Assembly: GCF_004745955.1 (NCBI RefSeq)
Contig: NZ_SRLD01000002.1
Location: 62,001 to 126,000, forward strand
Reading direction: 5' to 3'
Source: Hymenobacter elongatus
Lineage (GTDB): Bacteria; Bacteroidota; Bacteroidia; Cytophagales; Hymenobacteraceae
Length of the DNA: 64,000 bases
The position numbers and the translations under genes were made by a program. Positions 35,155 to 44,416 of this stretch are shown piece by piece. The stretch's first letter is position 1. Each line of letters starts with the position of its first letter. The notes under the pieces were generated by a model. That model was given only the letters and a program-made list of their open reading frames with translations, was not told the DNA's origin and ran no database searches.

Positions 35155-35211
35155 AGCAATGCAGTGTATTATCTGATTGTATAAAAAGCGAAACCCAAAA
35201 TTAAGATGCAT

Positions 35212-35252
35212 AAAAAAGGCCGGTAACCACGAATGAATTTACCGGCCTTTTT
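35212..35252 (-). terminator. Rho-independent terminator of secA
   Basis: GGCCGGTAA and TTACCGGCC form a 9-bp stem with a 12-bp loop, with A and T runs on both sides. It lies 16 bp behind the secA stop. Confidence 0.9.
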
Positions 35253-35267
35253 ACGTTTCATATAGGC

Positions 35268-38200
35268 TTAATCAATTAGTACGCACCGCTCGTTGAGCAC
35301 GTCTTCTTCCACGCTCTTGTACTTCACGTCGCGCACGATGCGGCCGTCCATATACTGCACGCTCACCTTCTCGTTGCGGTTGGCCACTTTTTGGCTGCGG
35401 GCGGGCACCTGCTTTTCCAGTACCGGCATGGGCTCGGGACCCATGTCTTCGGGGCCGGCCCCAAGCGAAACCGACGAAACTTCTTTCTGCGCCTTCAGCT
35501 TGGGCGCGGGAGCCGGGGCGGGCAAGTCGTCTTCCACGAAATACTCTACCTCGTCGGCGTGCCCGGCCTGCTGGCTCATCGGCACATCAGCCTTGAACAG
35601 GAACGACACCGTTTCCTCGTTCACTTTGCCAATCATCTGCTTGAAGAGCTCAAACGACTCGAACTTGTAGACCAGCAAGGGGTCTTTCTGCTCGTACACG
35701 GCGTTCTGCACCACCTGTTTCAGGTCGTCCATGGCGCGCAGGTGCTTGGTCCAGGCCTCGTCGATGATAGACAGCACCACCACCTTTTCCATACCCCGGA
35801 TGGCTTCGTGGCCGCCGTTCTGTTGGGCTTTTCGCAGGTTGGCCACGGCCGTCACTTGCTTGCGACCATCGGTGAAGGGAATGGCGATATTCTCGTAGGG
35901 CGCGTTCTGGCTCAGCAAGTCGTTTACCAGCGGCAGGGTGTTGCCGGCAATGTGGTCGTTTTTGCTCTGGTAATAACCCAGGGCCTCGTCGTACAGCTTC
36001 TGGGTGAGGGCCGGCAGTTGCAGGCCGCTCAGCTCCTGGGGCGTCAGGTGCGTATCGTAGCCGAATACCCGGATGATGGCCAGCTTGAAGTCTTCGAAGT
36101 CGTTTGACACCTTATGGATGGCGGCTACATCTTCGCACACATCATAAATCATATTCCAGATGTCCAGCTCCAGCCGCTCGCCAAACAGGGCATTGCGGCG
36201 GCGCTTATACACCACCTCGCGCTGGGCGTTCATCACGTCGTCGTACTCCAGCAGGCGCTTACGGGTGCCGAAGTTGTTCTCTTCCACTTTCTTCTGCGCC
36301 CGCTCAATGCTGCTCGTAATCATGGAGTGCTGAATCACCTCGCCTTCCTCCAGACCCATGCGGTCCATGAGCTTGGCAATCCGGTCGGAGCCGAACAGAC
36401 GCATCAGGTTGTCTTCCAGGCTCACGAAGAACTGCGAGGAGCCCGGGTCGCCCTGGCGGCCGGCGCGGCCCCGCAGCTGCCGGTCAACGCGGCGGCTTTC
36501 GTGGCGCTCCGTGCCGATGATGGCCAGACCACCCGACTCTTTCGACGTTTCGCGCAGCTTAATATCCGTACCACGACCAGCCATGTTGGTGGCAATAGTC
36601 ACCGTGCCGGGGTAGCCGGCAGCGGCCACGATTTCGGCTTCGCGCTGGTTCTGCTTGGCGTTCAACACCTGGTGCGGAATGCCCTTGAACTTAAGCATGC
36701 GGCTCACCAGCTCCGAGATTTCCACCGAAGTGGTACCCACCAGCACCGGCCGGCCGGCCTGTACCAGCGTCTGAATTTCGTCGGCTACGGCGTTGTACTT
36801 CTCGCGCACCGTCTTGTATACCTTATCGTGCTCGTCTTTGCGGGAGATGCCGCGGTTGGTCGGAATCACGACCACATCGAGCTTGTAGATTTCCCAGAAC
36901 TCCCCGGCTTCTGTTTCGGCCGTGCCCGTCATGCCCGAAAGCTTGTGGTACATGCGGAAATAGTTCTGGAGCGTAACGGTGGCGTAGGTCTGGGTGGCGT
37001 CTTCCACGCGCACATTTTCCTTGGCCTCAATAGCTTGGTGCAAACCATCGGAGTAGCGCCGACCTTCCATCACGCGGCCGGTCTGCTCATCCACGATTTT
37101 CACCTTGCCATCCTCGGTCAGGATGTACTGATCATCTTTCTCAAACAGCGTGTAGGCCTTCAGGAGCTGATTTACGGTATGCACCCGCTCACTCTTCTCG
37201 TTGTAGTCCGACATGAGCTGCTCTTTTTGGTGCAGCTTGTCTTCGTTGTTGATGGCTACGTTTTTCTCGATGGCCGCAATTTCCATCCCAATATCGGGCA
37301 TGATGAACAGGTGCGGGTCTTCGCCCTGGGCCGTAATCAGGTCAATGCCTTTCTCGGTCAGCTCAATCTGGTTGTTCTTCTCGTCGATGGTGAAGAACAG
37401 CGGCAGGTCGGCCTCGGGCATCATGCGGGAATTGTCCTGCAGGAAATGGTTTTCCACCTTCTGCAAAATGGCGCGCATGCCGGTTTCCGACAGAAACTTA
37501 ATCAACGGCTTGCTCTTGGGCAGGCCCCGGTAGGCCCGAAACAGCATCAACCCGCCTTCGCCTTCCTTCACGCCTTCCTTGCCTTCCTTGATCAGCTTAC
37601 GGGCCTGAACTAAGTAGTCTTGCACGAGCTTGCGCTGCGCATCTACCAGCAGCTGAATCCGGGGCTTCAGCTGATAGAACTCATGCACGTCGCCGCGTGG
37701 CACCGGTCCGCTGATGATGAGCGGGGTCCGGGCGTCGTCAATCAGCACGGAGTCCACTTCGTCGACCATGGCGTAGTGATGCTTGCGCTGCACCAGCTCC
37801 TGGGTTTCGCGCGCCATGTTGTCGCGCAGGTAGTCGAAGCCAAATTCGTTGTTGGTGCCGTAGGTGATGTCGGCCGCGTAGGCCTGGCGGCGGGCATCAG
37901 TGTTCGGCTGGTGCTTATCGATGCAGTCCACAGTGATACCGTGAAATTCGAACAGCGGCGCATTCCACTCGGAGTCACGCTTGGCCAGGTAGTCGTTCAC
38001 CGTCACCACGTGCACACCCCGGCGCGCCAGGGCATTGAGGAAGGAGGGCAGCGTCGAAACCAGGGTTTTACCCTCGCCCGTGGCCATTTCCGAAATTTTA
38101 CCCTGGTGCAGCGCCGCGCCACCAATGATCTGGACATCGTAGTGCACCATATCCCAGGTAATTTCGGCCCCGCCGGCCAGCCACTTGTTCGACCAGACAG

Positions 38201-38669
38201 CCTGCTCGCCGGTAATGGTGACGTTGCCTTTGCGGGTGGCAATCTCACGGTCAAAATCGGTAGCGGTTACTACCAGCTGACCATTTTCCTTATAGCGGCG
38301 CGCCGTGTCTTTGACGATGGCAAATGCAGCGGGCAGCACTTCCAGCAGCACCACTTCCAGATCTTTGTTGCGCTGCTTTTCCAGCGCGTCGATCTGGTCG
38401 AAAACTTGCTCTTTCTGCGTGATGTCAAGGCTCGGGTCGTCGTTGATGCGCTGGTGCAGGGCGGCTATCTGGTCGTCGATTCCTTTCAGGCGCTCGTCGA
38501 TACGGCTACGCACCTCATCGGTGCGCTGCCGGAGCTGGTCGTCAGATAGCTGTGCCAGTTTGGCATATTCGGCACTCACGAGTGCCACGTATGGGATAAG
38601 CTCCTTCAAGTCCCGGTCCGATTTGGTTCCGAAAATCTTGGCGACGGTCTTCCCTAAAAAATCAAACAT
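35268..38669 (-). CDS. secA: Protein translocase ATPase SecA
   Basis: The 1133-residue protein starts MFDFLGKTVAKIFGTKSDRD at 38669. NBD1 has Walker A in EMATGEGKTLV and the DEVDSVLIDDARTPLIISGP motif. NBD2 has GTDIKLRETSKESGGLAIIG and the HESRRVDRQLRGRAGRQGDP motif. It is about 230 residues longer than the E. coli protein, mainly through an insert in NBD1 (around KEGKEGVKEGEGGL), as is usual in Bacteroidota. It drives Sec export, which the many signal-peptide proteins here depend on. A Cys lies near the C-terminus (ERCVLID) but no zinc motif is visible. Confidence 0.98.
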   Translation of the reverse strand: MFDFLGKTVAKIFGTKSDRDLKELIPYVALVSAEYAKLAQLSDDQLRQRTDEVRSRIDERLKGIDDQIAALHQRINDDPSLDITQKEQVFDQIDALEKQRNKDLEVVLLEVLPAAFAIVKDTARRYKENGQLVVTATDFDREIATRKGNVTITGEQAVWSNKWLAGGAEITWDMVHYDVQIIGGAALHQGKISEMATGEGKTLVSTLPSFLNALARRGVHVVTVNDYLAKRDSEWNAPLFEFHGITVDCIDKHQPNTDARRQAYAADITYGTNNEFGFDYLRDNMARETQELVQRKHHYAMVDEVDSVLIDDARTPLIISGPVPRGDVHEFYQLKPRIQLLVDAQRKLVQDYLVQARKLIKEGKEGVKEGEGGLMLFRAYRGLPKSKPLIKFLSETGMRAILQKVENHFLQDNSRMMPEADLPLFFTIDEKNNQIELTEKGIDLITAQGEDPHLFIMPDIGMEIAAIEKNVAINNEDKLHQKEQLMSDYNEKSERVHTVNQLLKAYTLFEKDDQYILTEDGKVKIVDEQTGRVMEGRRYSDGLHQAIEAKENVRVEDATQTYATVTLQNYFRMYHKLSGMTGTAETEAGEFWEIYKLDVVVIPTNRGISRKDEHDKVYKTVREKYNAVADEIQTLVQAGRPVLVGTTSVEISELVSRMLKFKGIPHQVLNAKQNQREAEIVAAAGYPGTVTIATNMAGRGTDIKLRETSKESGGLAIIGTERHESRRVDRQLRGRAGRQGDPGSSQFFVSLEDNLMRLFGSDRIAKLMDRMGLEEGEVIQHSMITSSIERAQKKVEENNFGTRKRLLEYDDVMNAQREVVYKRRRNALFGERLELDIWNMIYDVCEDVAAIHKVSNDFEDFKLAIIRVFGYDTHLTPQELSGLQLPALTQKLYDEALGYYQSKNDHIAGNTLPLVNDLLSQNAPYENIAIPFTDGRKQVTAVANLRKAQQNGGHEAIRGMEKVVVLSIIDEAWTKHLRAMDDLKQVVQNAVYEQKDPLLVYKFESFELFKQMIGKVNEETVSFLFKADVPMSQQAGHADEVEYFVEDDLPAPAPAPKLKAQKEVSSVSLGAGPEDMGPEPMPVLEKQVPARSQKVANRNEKVSVQYMDGRIVRDVKYKSVEEDVLNERCVLID

Positions 38670-38705
38670 GCTGTTAGTTTTAAACTGAAACGCCGGGGCG
38701 TACCT

Positions 38706-38713
38706 CAAATTTA
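38706..38713 (-). promoter_or_regulatory. -7 promoter box of secA
   Basis: The minus strand reads TAAATTTG, an exact match to the Bacteroidota -7 box TAnnTTTG, 36 bp before the secA start. The -33 element is not clear. Confidence 0.5.
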
Positions 38714-38766
38714 CGGCGTTTTTTGGGAAATTCCCGGCCATATCGTCGCTACGACCTTAAAACGAC

Positions 38767-38800
38767 AAAACCCCGCACCTCAAAGAGTGTGCGGGGTTTT
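38767..38800 (-). terminator. Rho-independent terminator of glf
   Basis: AAAACCCCGCAC and GTGCGGGGTTTT form a perfect 12-bp stem with a 10-bp loop; the minus strand ends in T. It separates glf from secA. Confidence 0.9.
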
Positions 38801-38873
38801 GAAAAGTGCAATGTTGGCAGGCTGGCAGGAAGGGGAGAAAAAGACACAAGACAGCCCTCACTTCCCACTTTGC

Positions 38874-40049
38874 CTACTCTTTGGCCGGGTCGCGAGGCAC
38901 CAGCTTATCCATAATCGACGTGGAGCCGGTGATGGAAGGCGTGGCGGCTACTTTCTCGGCTTTATCGGTGAGTTTCTTGTAGAGCGTCAACGCCTGGGCC
39001 ACTACCTGGTCCATGTTGTAATACTTATAAGTAGCCAGACGACCTACGAAGTGAACGTTTGGCGTCTCATCGGCCAGCTTCTTGTATTTGTTGTACAGAT
39101 CCGCGTTTTCGAGCCGGGGAATTGGGTAGTACGGGTCCCCTTCTGCCTTGGGATATTCATATACCACGCTCGTTTTGGGATGCTGCTGGCCCGTGAGAGC
39201 CTTGAACTCCGTAATACGGGTATAGAGGTGTTCATTGGGGTAGTTTACGACCGGCGCAGACAGGAATTTCTCCACGTTCAGCGTCTCGTGCTTGAACTCG
39301 AGCGAGCGGTAAGGCAGTTTACCGAATTTGAAGTCGAAATACTCATCAACCGGGCCCGTGAATATGATTTCCTTGAACGGGATAAAATCAATCACGTCAT
39401 GATAGTCCGTGTTCAGCATGATGCTGATGTTGGGATGGTCCAGCATGCGCTCAAACATGCGGGTGTAGCCGTGCAGCGGCATCGCCTGGTAGGTATCGGT
39501 GAAGTAGCGGTCGTCGCGGTTGGTGCGGGTCGGCACACGGCTCGTCACCGACTTATCCAGCTCCGAAGGGTCCATACCCCACTGCTTGCGGGTGTAGTTG
39601 CGAAAGAACTTCTCGTACAGTTCGCGGCCTACCTTGCTCACCACCACATCTTCCGACGTTTTGATGACAGGCACCTGCTCAGCCAAAGATTCCAGAAACT
39701 GCTCTACCTCGAAGCTATTCAGACTCAGTCCGTAGAGCTTGTTGATGGTGTCGAGATTGATGGGCATCGGCACCAACTGCCCATCGACGGACGCCAGTAC
39801 GCGGTGCTCGTACGGACGCCAGTCGGTGAAATTAGACAGATACTCGAATACGTCTTTGGCGTTGGTATGGAAAATATGCGGACCGTATTTGTGGACCAGA
39901 ATGCCATCCTCGTTGTAATGGTCGTAAGCATTGCCGGCAATATGGTTGCGCTTATCCAGGATAAGCACTTTTTTGTTCGAGCGCGTAGCCAGCCGCTCGG
40001 CTAGCACACTGCCGGCAAACCCGGCCCCAACGATGAGATAGTCAAACAT
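38874..40049 (-). CDS. glf: UDP-galactopyranose mutase
   Basis: The 391-residue flavoprotein has the FAD dinucleotide motif VGAGFAGSVLAERLA at the N-terminus, then KRNHIAGNAYDHYNEDGILV and HKYGPHIFHT, and the conserved QWGMDPSELDKSVTSRVPTR segment. It converts UDP-galactopyranose to UDP-galactofuranose, the donor for galactofuranose in surface glycans. It follows a glycosyltransferase gene by 85 bp on the same strand. Base composition of this pair is less GC-rich than the surroundings, as is common in surface-polysaccharide genes. Confidence 0.95.
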   Translation of the reverse strand: MFDYLIVGAGFAGSVLAERLATRSNKKVLILDKRNHIAGNAYDHYNEDGILVHKYGPHIFHTNAKDVFEYLSNFTDWRPYEHRVLASVDGQLVPMPINLDTINKLYGLSLNSFEVEQFLESLAEQVPVIKTSEDVVVSKVGRELYEKFFRNYTRKQWGMDPSELDKSVTSRVPTRTNRDDRYFTDTYQAMPLHGYTRMFERMLDHPNISIMLNTDYHDVIDFIPFKEIIFTGPVDEYFDFKFGKLPYRSLEFKHETLNVEKFLSAPVVNYPNEHLYTRITEFKALTGQQHPKTSVVYEYPKAEGDPYYPIPRLENADLYNKYKKLADETPNVHFVGRLATYKYYNMDQVVAQALTLYKKLTDKAEKVAATPSITGSTSIMDKLVPRDPAKE

Positions 40050-40134
40050 AGCGTTGTGTGTCTTGGTGGCTGAAATGGGCAGTGAGGGAAAGAATAGGTA
40101 AGGACAATACGGACGCGGCTGATTCTCAGTTGGC

Positions 40135-41370
40135 TTAAGCTGGTGGTTTCTGCTGCAGCTTAGCCTGCATAAGCTCTACCATGCGCTGCCAGGTAAGGTC
40201 CCAGGAAATGGTGGCCAAGTAATCGTCGGTGCGGGTTTGCCAGTCGGCATCCTCTTTTTGGTGGAGCGCTGTGGCAATAGCCTGCCCGAACTCATCGGCG
40301 GTAGCGGCTATCTGTACCAGATTCAGCTCGCCGTACGGGCGCACCACGTCGCGGATGGGAGTACTCACCACTGGTTTACCGGCCGCGAGATATTCGGGCG
40401 TCTTGGTGGGTGAGATAAACTTCGTGCTTTCGTTGTCGGCGAAAAGCAGCGTCGCTACATCCCAACCCCGCAAATACGCAGGCAGTTCCTGATAGCTCTT
40501 ACCACCCAGATAATGAATGTTGGCTGAACGGGGCAATACAGCAGCATCAATCTTGACTACGGGGCCAATAATGACGAATTGCCACTCCGGATGAGCCTCC
40601 GCTAATTGTCCTAATAAATCTATATCCAGTCTCTCATCGACCACCCCAAAGAACCCAACCCGTGGGTGGGCTATGCTCGCCTGGTCGACAGGCTCGGGCA
40701 GGGCAGTACGGGCCTGGCCAAAATGGTCTTTATCGATGCTGCTGGGAAAAGAATGCGCCTCGGCGTGCTGCAAACTCTTGGCTTCGTACAAACTCTGGCC
40801 GCCCGTGTACACGAGGTGAGCTTTGCGAAACAGTTCCTGCTCCAGCTCACGCAGCTTGGGCGGCGCAAACTTAAAAGCCGCCAGCTCGTCCATGCAGTCA
40901 TATACAGTCAGTATCGGCTGCAGGTGGCGCGACTTGCTCAGTGCCATCGGGGTATAGTACCAGAAAACGTATTTGTTGATAGTATTCTCGGCAAAGTACC
41001 GCGTGAGTAGCGCAGCCTGCATGTCGTCACTCTGCGTTTCCGAAAGGCCAGCAGGCAAATGGGCCACTACTACTTTAAGCCCATTCTGACGTTCCTTTAC
41101 CTCAATGTGCGCAAACCCGGGGTCTAGCTGGTCGTGGTGAACAAAGGGCTCCTCGACGTAAAATACGCGGCCATACTGCGCGAAGCGCGACAGTAAGTGC
41201 TGCGGACGCTGCCACACAAAGTCCCAGTGCAGGTGAGCAAAGCAGACGAAATCAGGCAACGAGTACGTGAAGGTAGAGCGGGAAAGACTGGTTTCAGCGG
41301 CGGCGGCAGAGGAGGTTGTGGTAATGGCGGAAGCGCGCAGGGAGGCCTCCGCCGGAGTAGAGAGCGGCAT
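40135..41370 (-). CDS. Glycosyltransferase paired with Glf
   Basis: The ATG at 41370 gives 411 residues. The conserved N-terminal block (SLPDFVCFAHLHWDFVWQRP followed by QHLLSRFAQ) and the late GT1/GT4-like part (STKFISPTKTPEYLAAGKPV) identify a GT-B glycosyltransferase; EYLAAGKPVV carries the donor-binding Glu. Proteins with this N-terminal block are often encoded next to UDP-galactopyranose mutase, as here, so a galactofuranosyl donor is plausible but unproven. No membrane helix is evident. Confidence 0.85.
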   Translation of the reverse strand: MPLSTPAEASLRASAITTTSSAAAAETSLSRSTFTYSLPDFVCFAHLHWDFVWQRPQHLLSRFAQYGRVFYVEEPFVHHDQLDPGFAHIEVKERQNGLKVVVAHLPAGLSETQSDDMQAALLTRYFAENTINKYVFWYYTPMALSKSRHLQPILTVYDCMDELAAFKFAPPKLRELEQELFRKAHLVYTGGQSLYEAKSLQHAEAHSFPSSIDKDHFGQARTALPEPVDQASIAHPRVGFFGVVDERLDIDLLGQLAEAHPEWQFVIIGPVVKIDAAVLPRSANIHYLGGKSYQELPAYLRGWDVATLLFADNESTKFISPTKTPEYLAAGKPVVSTPIRDVVRPYGELNLVQIAATADEFGQAIATALHQKEDADWQTRTDDYLATISWDLTWQRMVELMQAKLQQKPPA

Positions 41371-41542
41371 AGAAAAGAAGCTAGGAAGGTAGATTTGACG
41401 GCGGAAAATTGTTCGGCACAATCCTGATTTCCGCAGCGTCTATCTTTTACGCAGCGCCCCCAAAAAAGGATACAGCCGACGGTGCGGCGGTCTGACCGGG
41501 CAAAAACCCAAGCTCAACACTAGCGCCCTGGCTGCTTGGCTA

Positions 41543-42091
41543 CTATTGATCAGTCATTTCGCCGCTTAATGGAGCGTGGCGCAGTAAGCACTGCATCTCC
41601 ACGGCATCTTGCCACCCCGAGGCCATACGCAGCCACTCGTGGCGAATACCTACCCGCCGAAAGCCGGCCTGCCGAAACAGCCGCAAGCTGGCCTTATTGG
41701 GGACAGCCACGGTACAGTACAATTGGTGCAGCCGCAGCGTTTGGCGCGCGTATACCTCTACCAACGTCAAAGCGGCGCGGGCGTAGCCTTTTCGACGCGC
41801 CGCCGCCAGAATGGTGATGCCTACGCCCGCCCGCTGGTGCAAGGGGTCAAAGTCGAACAAGTCCAACGTGCCAACCGGCATGCCAGCCGAAGCACAGATG
41901 ACCAGGCGCAACTGCCGCACCTCATAAAAATCGGCTCCGGCCTGCTCCAGATACCGGCGCAGCGTGTGGCGCGAAACGGGAGCCAGCGTATCGGAAACGC
42001 CCCAGATAGCAGGGTCATTTTCCAGGGCGTACAGAAACTCCAGATCCGACTCTTCCAACGCCCGCAGCGTCAGGCTTGCGGCTTGCGGCAT
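41543..42091 (-). CDS. GNAT family N-acetyltransferase (RimJ/SpeG-like)
   Basis: The 182-residue protein starts MPQAASLTLRALEESDLEFL at 42091. It has the GNAT pattern of the RimJ/RimL/SpeG group: SLTLRALEESDLEFLYAL, a central QLRLVICASAGMPVGTLDLF, the acetyl-CoA loop AAARRKGYARAAL, and ASLRLFRQAGFRRVG near the end. The substrate (a protein N-terminus, polyamine or small amine) cannot be told. It lies 32 bp behind dapF on the same strand and may be co-transcribed. Confidence 0.88.
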   Translation of the reverse strand: MPQAASLTLRALEESDLEFLYALENDPAIWGVSDTLAPVSRHTLRRYLEQAGADFYEVRQLRLVICASAGMPVGTLDLFDFDPLHQRAGVGITILAAARRKGYARAALTLVEVYARQTLRLHQLYCTVAVPNKASLRLFRQAGFRRVGIRHEWLRMASGWQDAVEMQCLLRHAPLSGEMTDQ

Positions 42092-42123
42092 TCCTCTGAG
42101 TGTGTAAAACGTGAGCTTGTATC

Positions 42124-42927
42124 CTATAGGGCAATAGCCCCGCCGAATACGCGCACGGCCGGGCCAGTGAGGTACACGCTCGTGAAGGAGCCATCGGGCC
42201 GGGCGTCGAAGGATACCCGTAAGTCGCCACCCCGGGTGCGCAGGTGCACCGGACTCACCGCGCCGCGCCGCGAGGCCGCCAGGGCCACTGCCGTGACGCC
42301 CGTGCCGCACGACATGGTTTCGTCTTCCACGCCGCGCTCGTAGGTACGCACCTGCCAGGGCTGGTCGGCCGCGACGGGCGTTTCCACGAAGTTGACATTA
42401 GTGCCTTTGTCCCGAAACAGCTCACTGTAGCGAATAGCGCGGCCTTCGGCAAACACGTTCAAATCGACCAGTGAGCTGGTCGGCATAAACCGAATCAGGT
42501 GAGGCGAGCCGGTATCCAGAAACACGCCGTGTCCTTCCACGTCCTGCTGCCCGTGCACGTCCTGCATCCGCAGATGCACGAGCCCATCGGCGTCGATGTG
42601 GGCCTCGTGTAGTCCGTCGGTGGCCTGGAAAGTAGCTTTCTCCTGTATCACGCCCAGATAGTGCGCAAAGGCCACCGTGCAACGGCTACCATTGCCGCAC
42701 ATGGAGCCCAAAAAGCCATCGGCGTTGAAATACACCATCTCGAAGTCGTACTCAGGGTGGCTGCGCAGCAAAATCAGGCCATCGGCCCCGATGCCCAGGT
42801 GCCGGTCGCAGAGGTGGCGCACGAGGCGACTGTCGTGCTCGTCGAACTGCCGGTTGCGGTCATCCAGCATCACGAAGTCGTTGCCGGTGCCCTGGTATTT
42901 ATGAAAAGTAAGCGTGGTCGGGGTCAT
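42124..42927 (-). CDS. dapF: Diaminopimelate epimerase
   Basis: The 267-residue enzyme has both active-site cysteines: Cys77 in GSMCGNGSRC and Cys207 in TMSCGTGVTA, plus the N-terminal HKYQGTGNDFVMLDDR. It converts LL- to meso-diaminopimelate for lysine and peptidoglycan. Its start overlaps by 4 bp (ATGA) the end of the broken DinB gene, so the pair may once have been translationally coupled. The GNAT gene follows. Confidence 0.96.
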   Translation of the reverse strand: MTPTTLTFHKYQGTGNDFVMLDDRNRQFDEHDSRLVRHLCDRHLGIGADGLILLRSHPEYDFEMVYFNADGFLGSMCGNGSRCTVAFAHYLGVIQEKATFQATDGLHEAHIDADGLVHLRMQDVHGQQDVEGHGVFLDTGSPHLIRFMPTSSLVDLNVFAEGRAIRYSELFRDKGTNVNFVETPVAADQPWQVRTYERGVEDETMSCGTGVTAVALAASRRGAVSPVHLRTRGGDLRVSFDARPDGSFTSVYLTGPAVRVFGGAIAL

Positions 42928-43290
42928 GATGTTGCAAAGATGGTAGGAATGGACGGATCGGAAGGCAGGCGGGGGTGGCGGTACCCGCCCGGAACTTTAC
43001 GCAATAAGGCAATCTGGCCGGCGTGGTACAAGTTGTGTCGTGCTACACCGCACAACAGCCCATGCAGCGTGGTGGCATCATCCGGTTCGGTAAGCGGCTC
43101 CCCGCACAACAGCTGACGTGGTCGTCATCGGTCAGCAACGCCAGATTCCGGAACGGCTGCTCATACGCCAAACACTGCTGCCGTAGCGTTTGGTGCCACT
43201 CATTTTCACAGAGAGTTACGGGCAGCAAAGGCCAGCTGGCGACATGAAGACGCGGGCGAGGCAGTTCTGGGTTCGTTGGGCTTCATTCAT
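42924..43290 (-). pseudogene. Broken DinB-like (YfiT/DinB superfamily) gene
   Basis: Pieces of one DinB-like protein lie in different frames. The start MNEAQRTQNCLARVF begins at 43290. A middle piece in another frame (ASWPLLPVTLCENEWHQTLR, QQCLAYEQPFRNLALLTDDD) ends near 43115. A C-terminal piece in a third position (LLCGEPLTEPDDATTLHGLL, GVARHNLYHAGQIALLRK) runs to 42924 and has the DinB-typical YHAGQI with its metal-ligand His. About 60 residues after the start are missing. At least one deletion and one or two frameshifts are therefore needed. A sequencing error could explain the frameshift but not the deletion. Confidence 0.7.
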
Positions 43291-43395
43291 AGCAGGGCAG
43301 TAGGAAAGGAGGGGTTGGGTATAGTGGGCGAGCATTTCGTGCCGCTTCCCCTTTTGGCGTTGCCACAGCAGGAGCGCCGTTCCGTGCGGATGCCC

Positions 43396-43403
43396 TACCT
43401 TTG
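43396..43403 (+). promoter_or_regulatory. -7 promoter box of the methyltransferase gene
   Basis: TACCTTTG exactly matches TAnnTTTG and lies 33 bp before the ATG at 43437. The -33 element is not clear. Confidence 0.45.
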
Positions 43404-43436
43404 GCGAGCCGCTGCGCGGCTTTTTAGCTGATCTGT

Positions 43437-44324
43437 ATGTATTCTTTTCTGACCACCGGCAACTGGCCTGATTACGAGCTCATCGACTCGGGCAACTTCG
43501 AGAAACTCGAGCGATTTGGCAAGCATGTTCTGGCGCGGCCCGAGCCCCAGGCCATCTGGGACCCGCACCTGCCGGCCAGTGAGTGGCAGCGGGCTGATGC
43601 CACGTTCACCCGCGAAAAAGGCAGCCAGGAGCGCGGGCAATGGAAAATAAAGCCCGGCACACCCGAGCAGTGGATCATCAACTACGGCCAGGAGGACCTG
43701 AAGCTGCGGTTTCGGCTGGGTTTATCGTCGTTCAAGCACGTGGGCCTGTTTCCGGAGCAAGACCCCAACTGGCAGTTTATTTACGAGCAAACCAAAAAGC
43801 GCCGGGCCGCGGTGCCACGGGTGCTGAATATGTTTGCCTACACCGGGGCCGCCACGCTGGCCGCCCGCGCCGGCGGGGCCGATGTCACTCACCTCGACTC
43901 GGTGAAGCAGGTCAATTTCTGGGCCCGCGACAACATGGAAGCCTCGGGCCTCGATGGCGTGCGCTGGCTGGTGGAAGACGCCATGAAATACGTGAAGCGC
44001 GAGGTGAAGCGCGGCAGCAAATACCAGGGTCTCATTCTGGACCCTCCCGCCTACGGCCGGGGCCCCAACGGCGAAAAATGGCAGCTGGAAGACGAGCTGA
44101 ACGAGTTGATGAAACTTTGCCAGCAGCTACTCGACCCTGCAGACCACTTCTTTCTTATCAACTTGTATTCCCTGGGCTTTTCGGCTCTGATTCTGGATAA
44201 TCTGGTGACGGGGATTTTCCCCAAAACGCAGGGGCAGCGCGAAATCGGGGAAATATACCTCCACGACCAGAGCCAGCGTAAGCTGCCGCTGGGCACGTTT
44301 TGCCGCTTCAGCACCGGAAACTAA
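43437..44324 (+). CDS. SAM-dependent methyltransferase (COG1092 / RlmI-like)
   Basis: The 295-residue protein has a class I methyltransferase core: motif I VLNMFAYTGAATLAARAGGA at about 128, the acidic end of strand 2 in VTHLDSVKQV, and motif IV LILDPPAYGRGP. The ARDNMEASGL segment and the DPPAYG motif are typical of the RlmI/RlmK family that modifies 23S rRNA. The N-terminal PUA domain of RlmI is absent, so the target RNA (or other substrate) is not certain. It lies upstream of the Ppx/GppA gene on the same strand, 92 bp away. Confidence 0.85.
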   Translation: MYSFLTTGNWPDYELIDSGNFEKLERFGKHVLARPEPQAIWDPHLPASEWQRADATFTREKGSQERGQWKIKPGTPEQWIINYGQEDLKLRFRLGLSSFKHVGLFPEQDPNWQFIYEQTKKRRAAVPRVLNMFAYTGAATLAARAGGADVTHLDSVKQVNFWARDNMEASGLDGVRWLVEDAMKYVKREVKRGSKYQGLILDPPAYGRGPNGEKWQLEDELNELMKLCQQLLDPADHFFLINLYSLGFSALILDNLVTGIFPKTQGQREIGEIYLHDQSQRKLPLGTFCRFSTGN

Positions 44325-44416
44325 ATCCTGCTTCCTTAGTTGGAGGCTACGTACATTGTCCTGCGCCCGCGCCACCACGTAGCGCCAGCTCTACTACCGC
44401 CTATTGCCTTGCCCGA

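Noticed and set aside
36114..37613. 499-codon open frame on the plus strand
   Set aside because: It is the mirror of secA, which has all SecA motifs; no domain and no start signal support it.
37560..37700. Insertion in SecA as a sign of a foreign domain
   Set aside because: A long NBD1 insert is usual for SecA of Bacteroidota.
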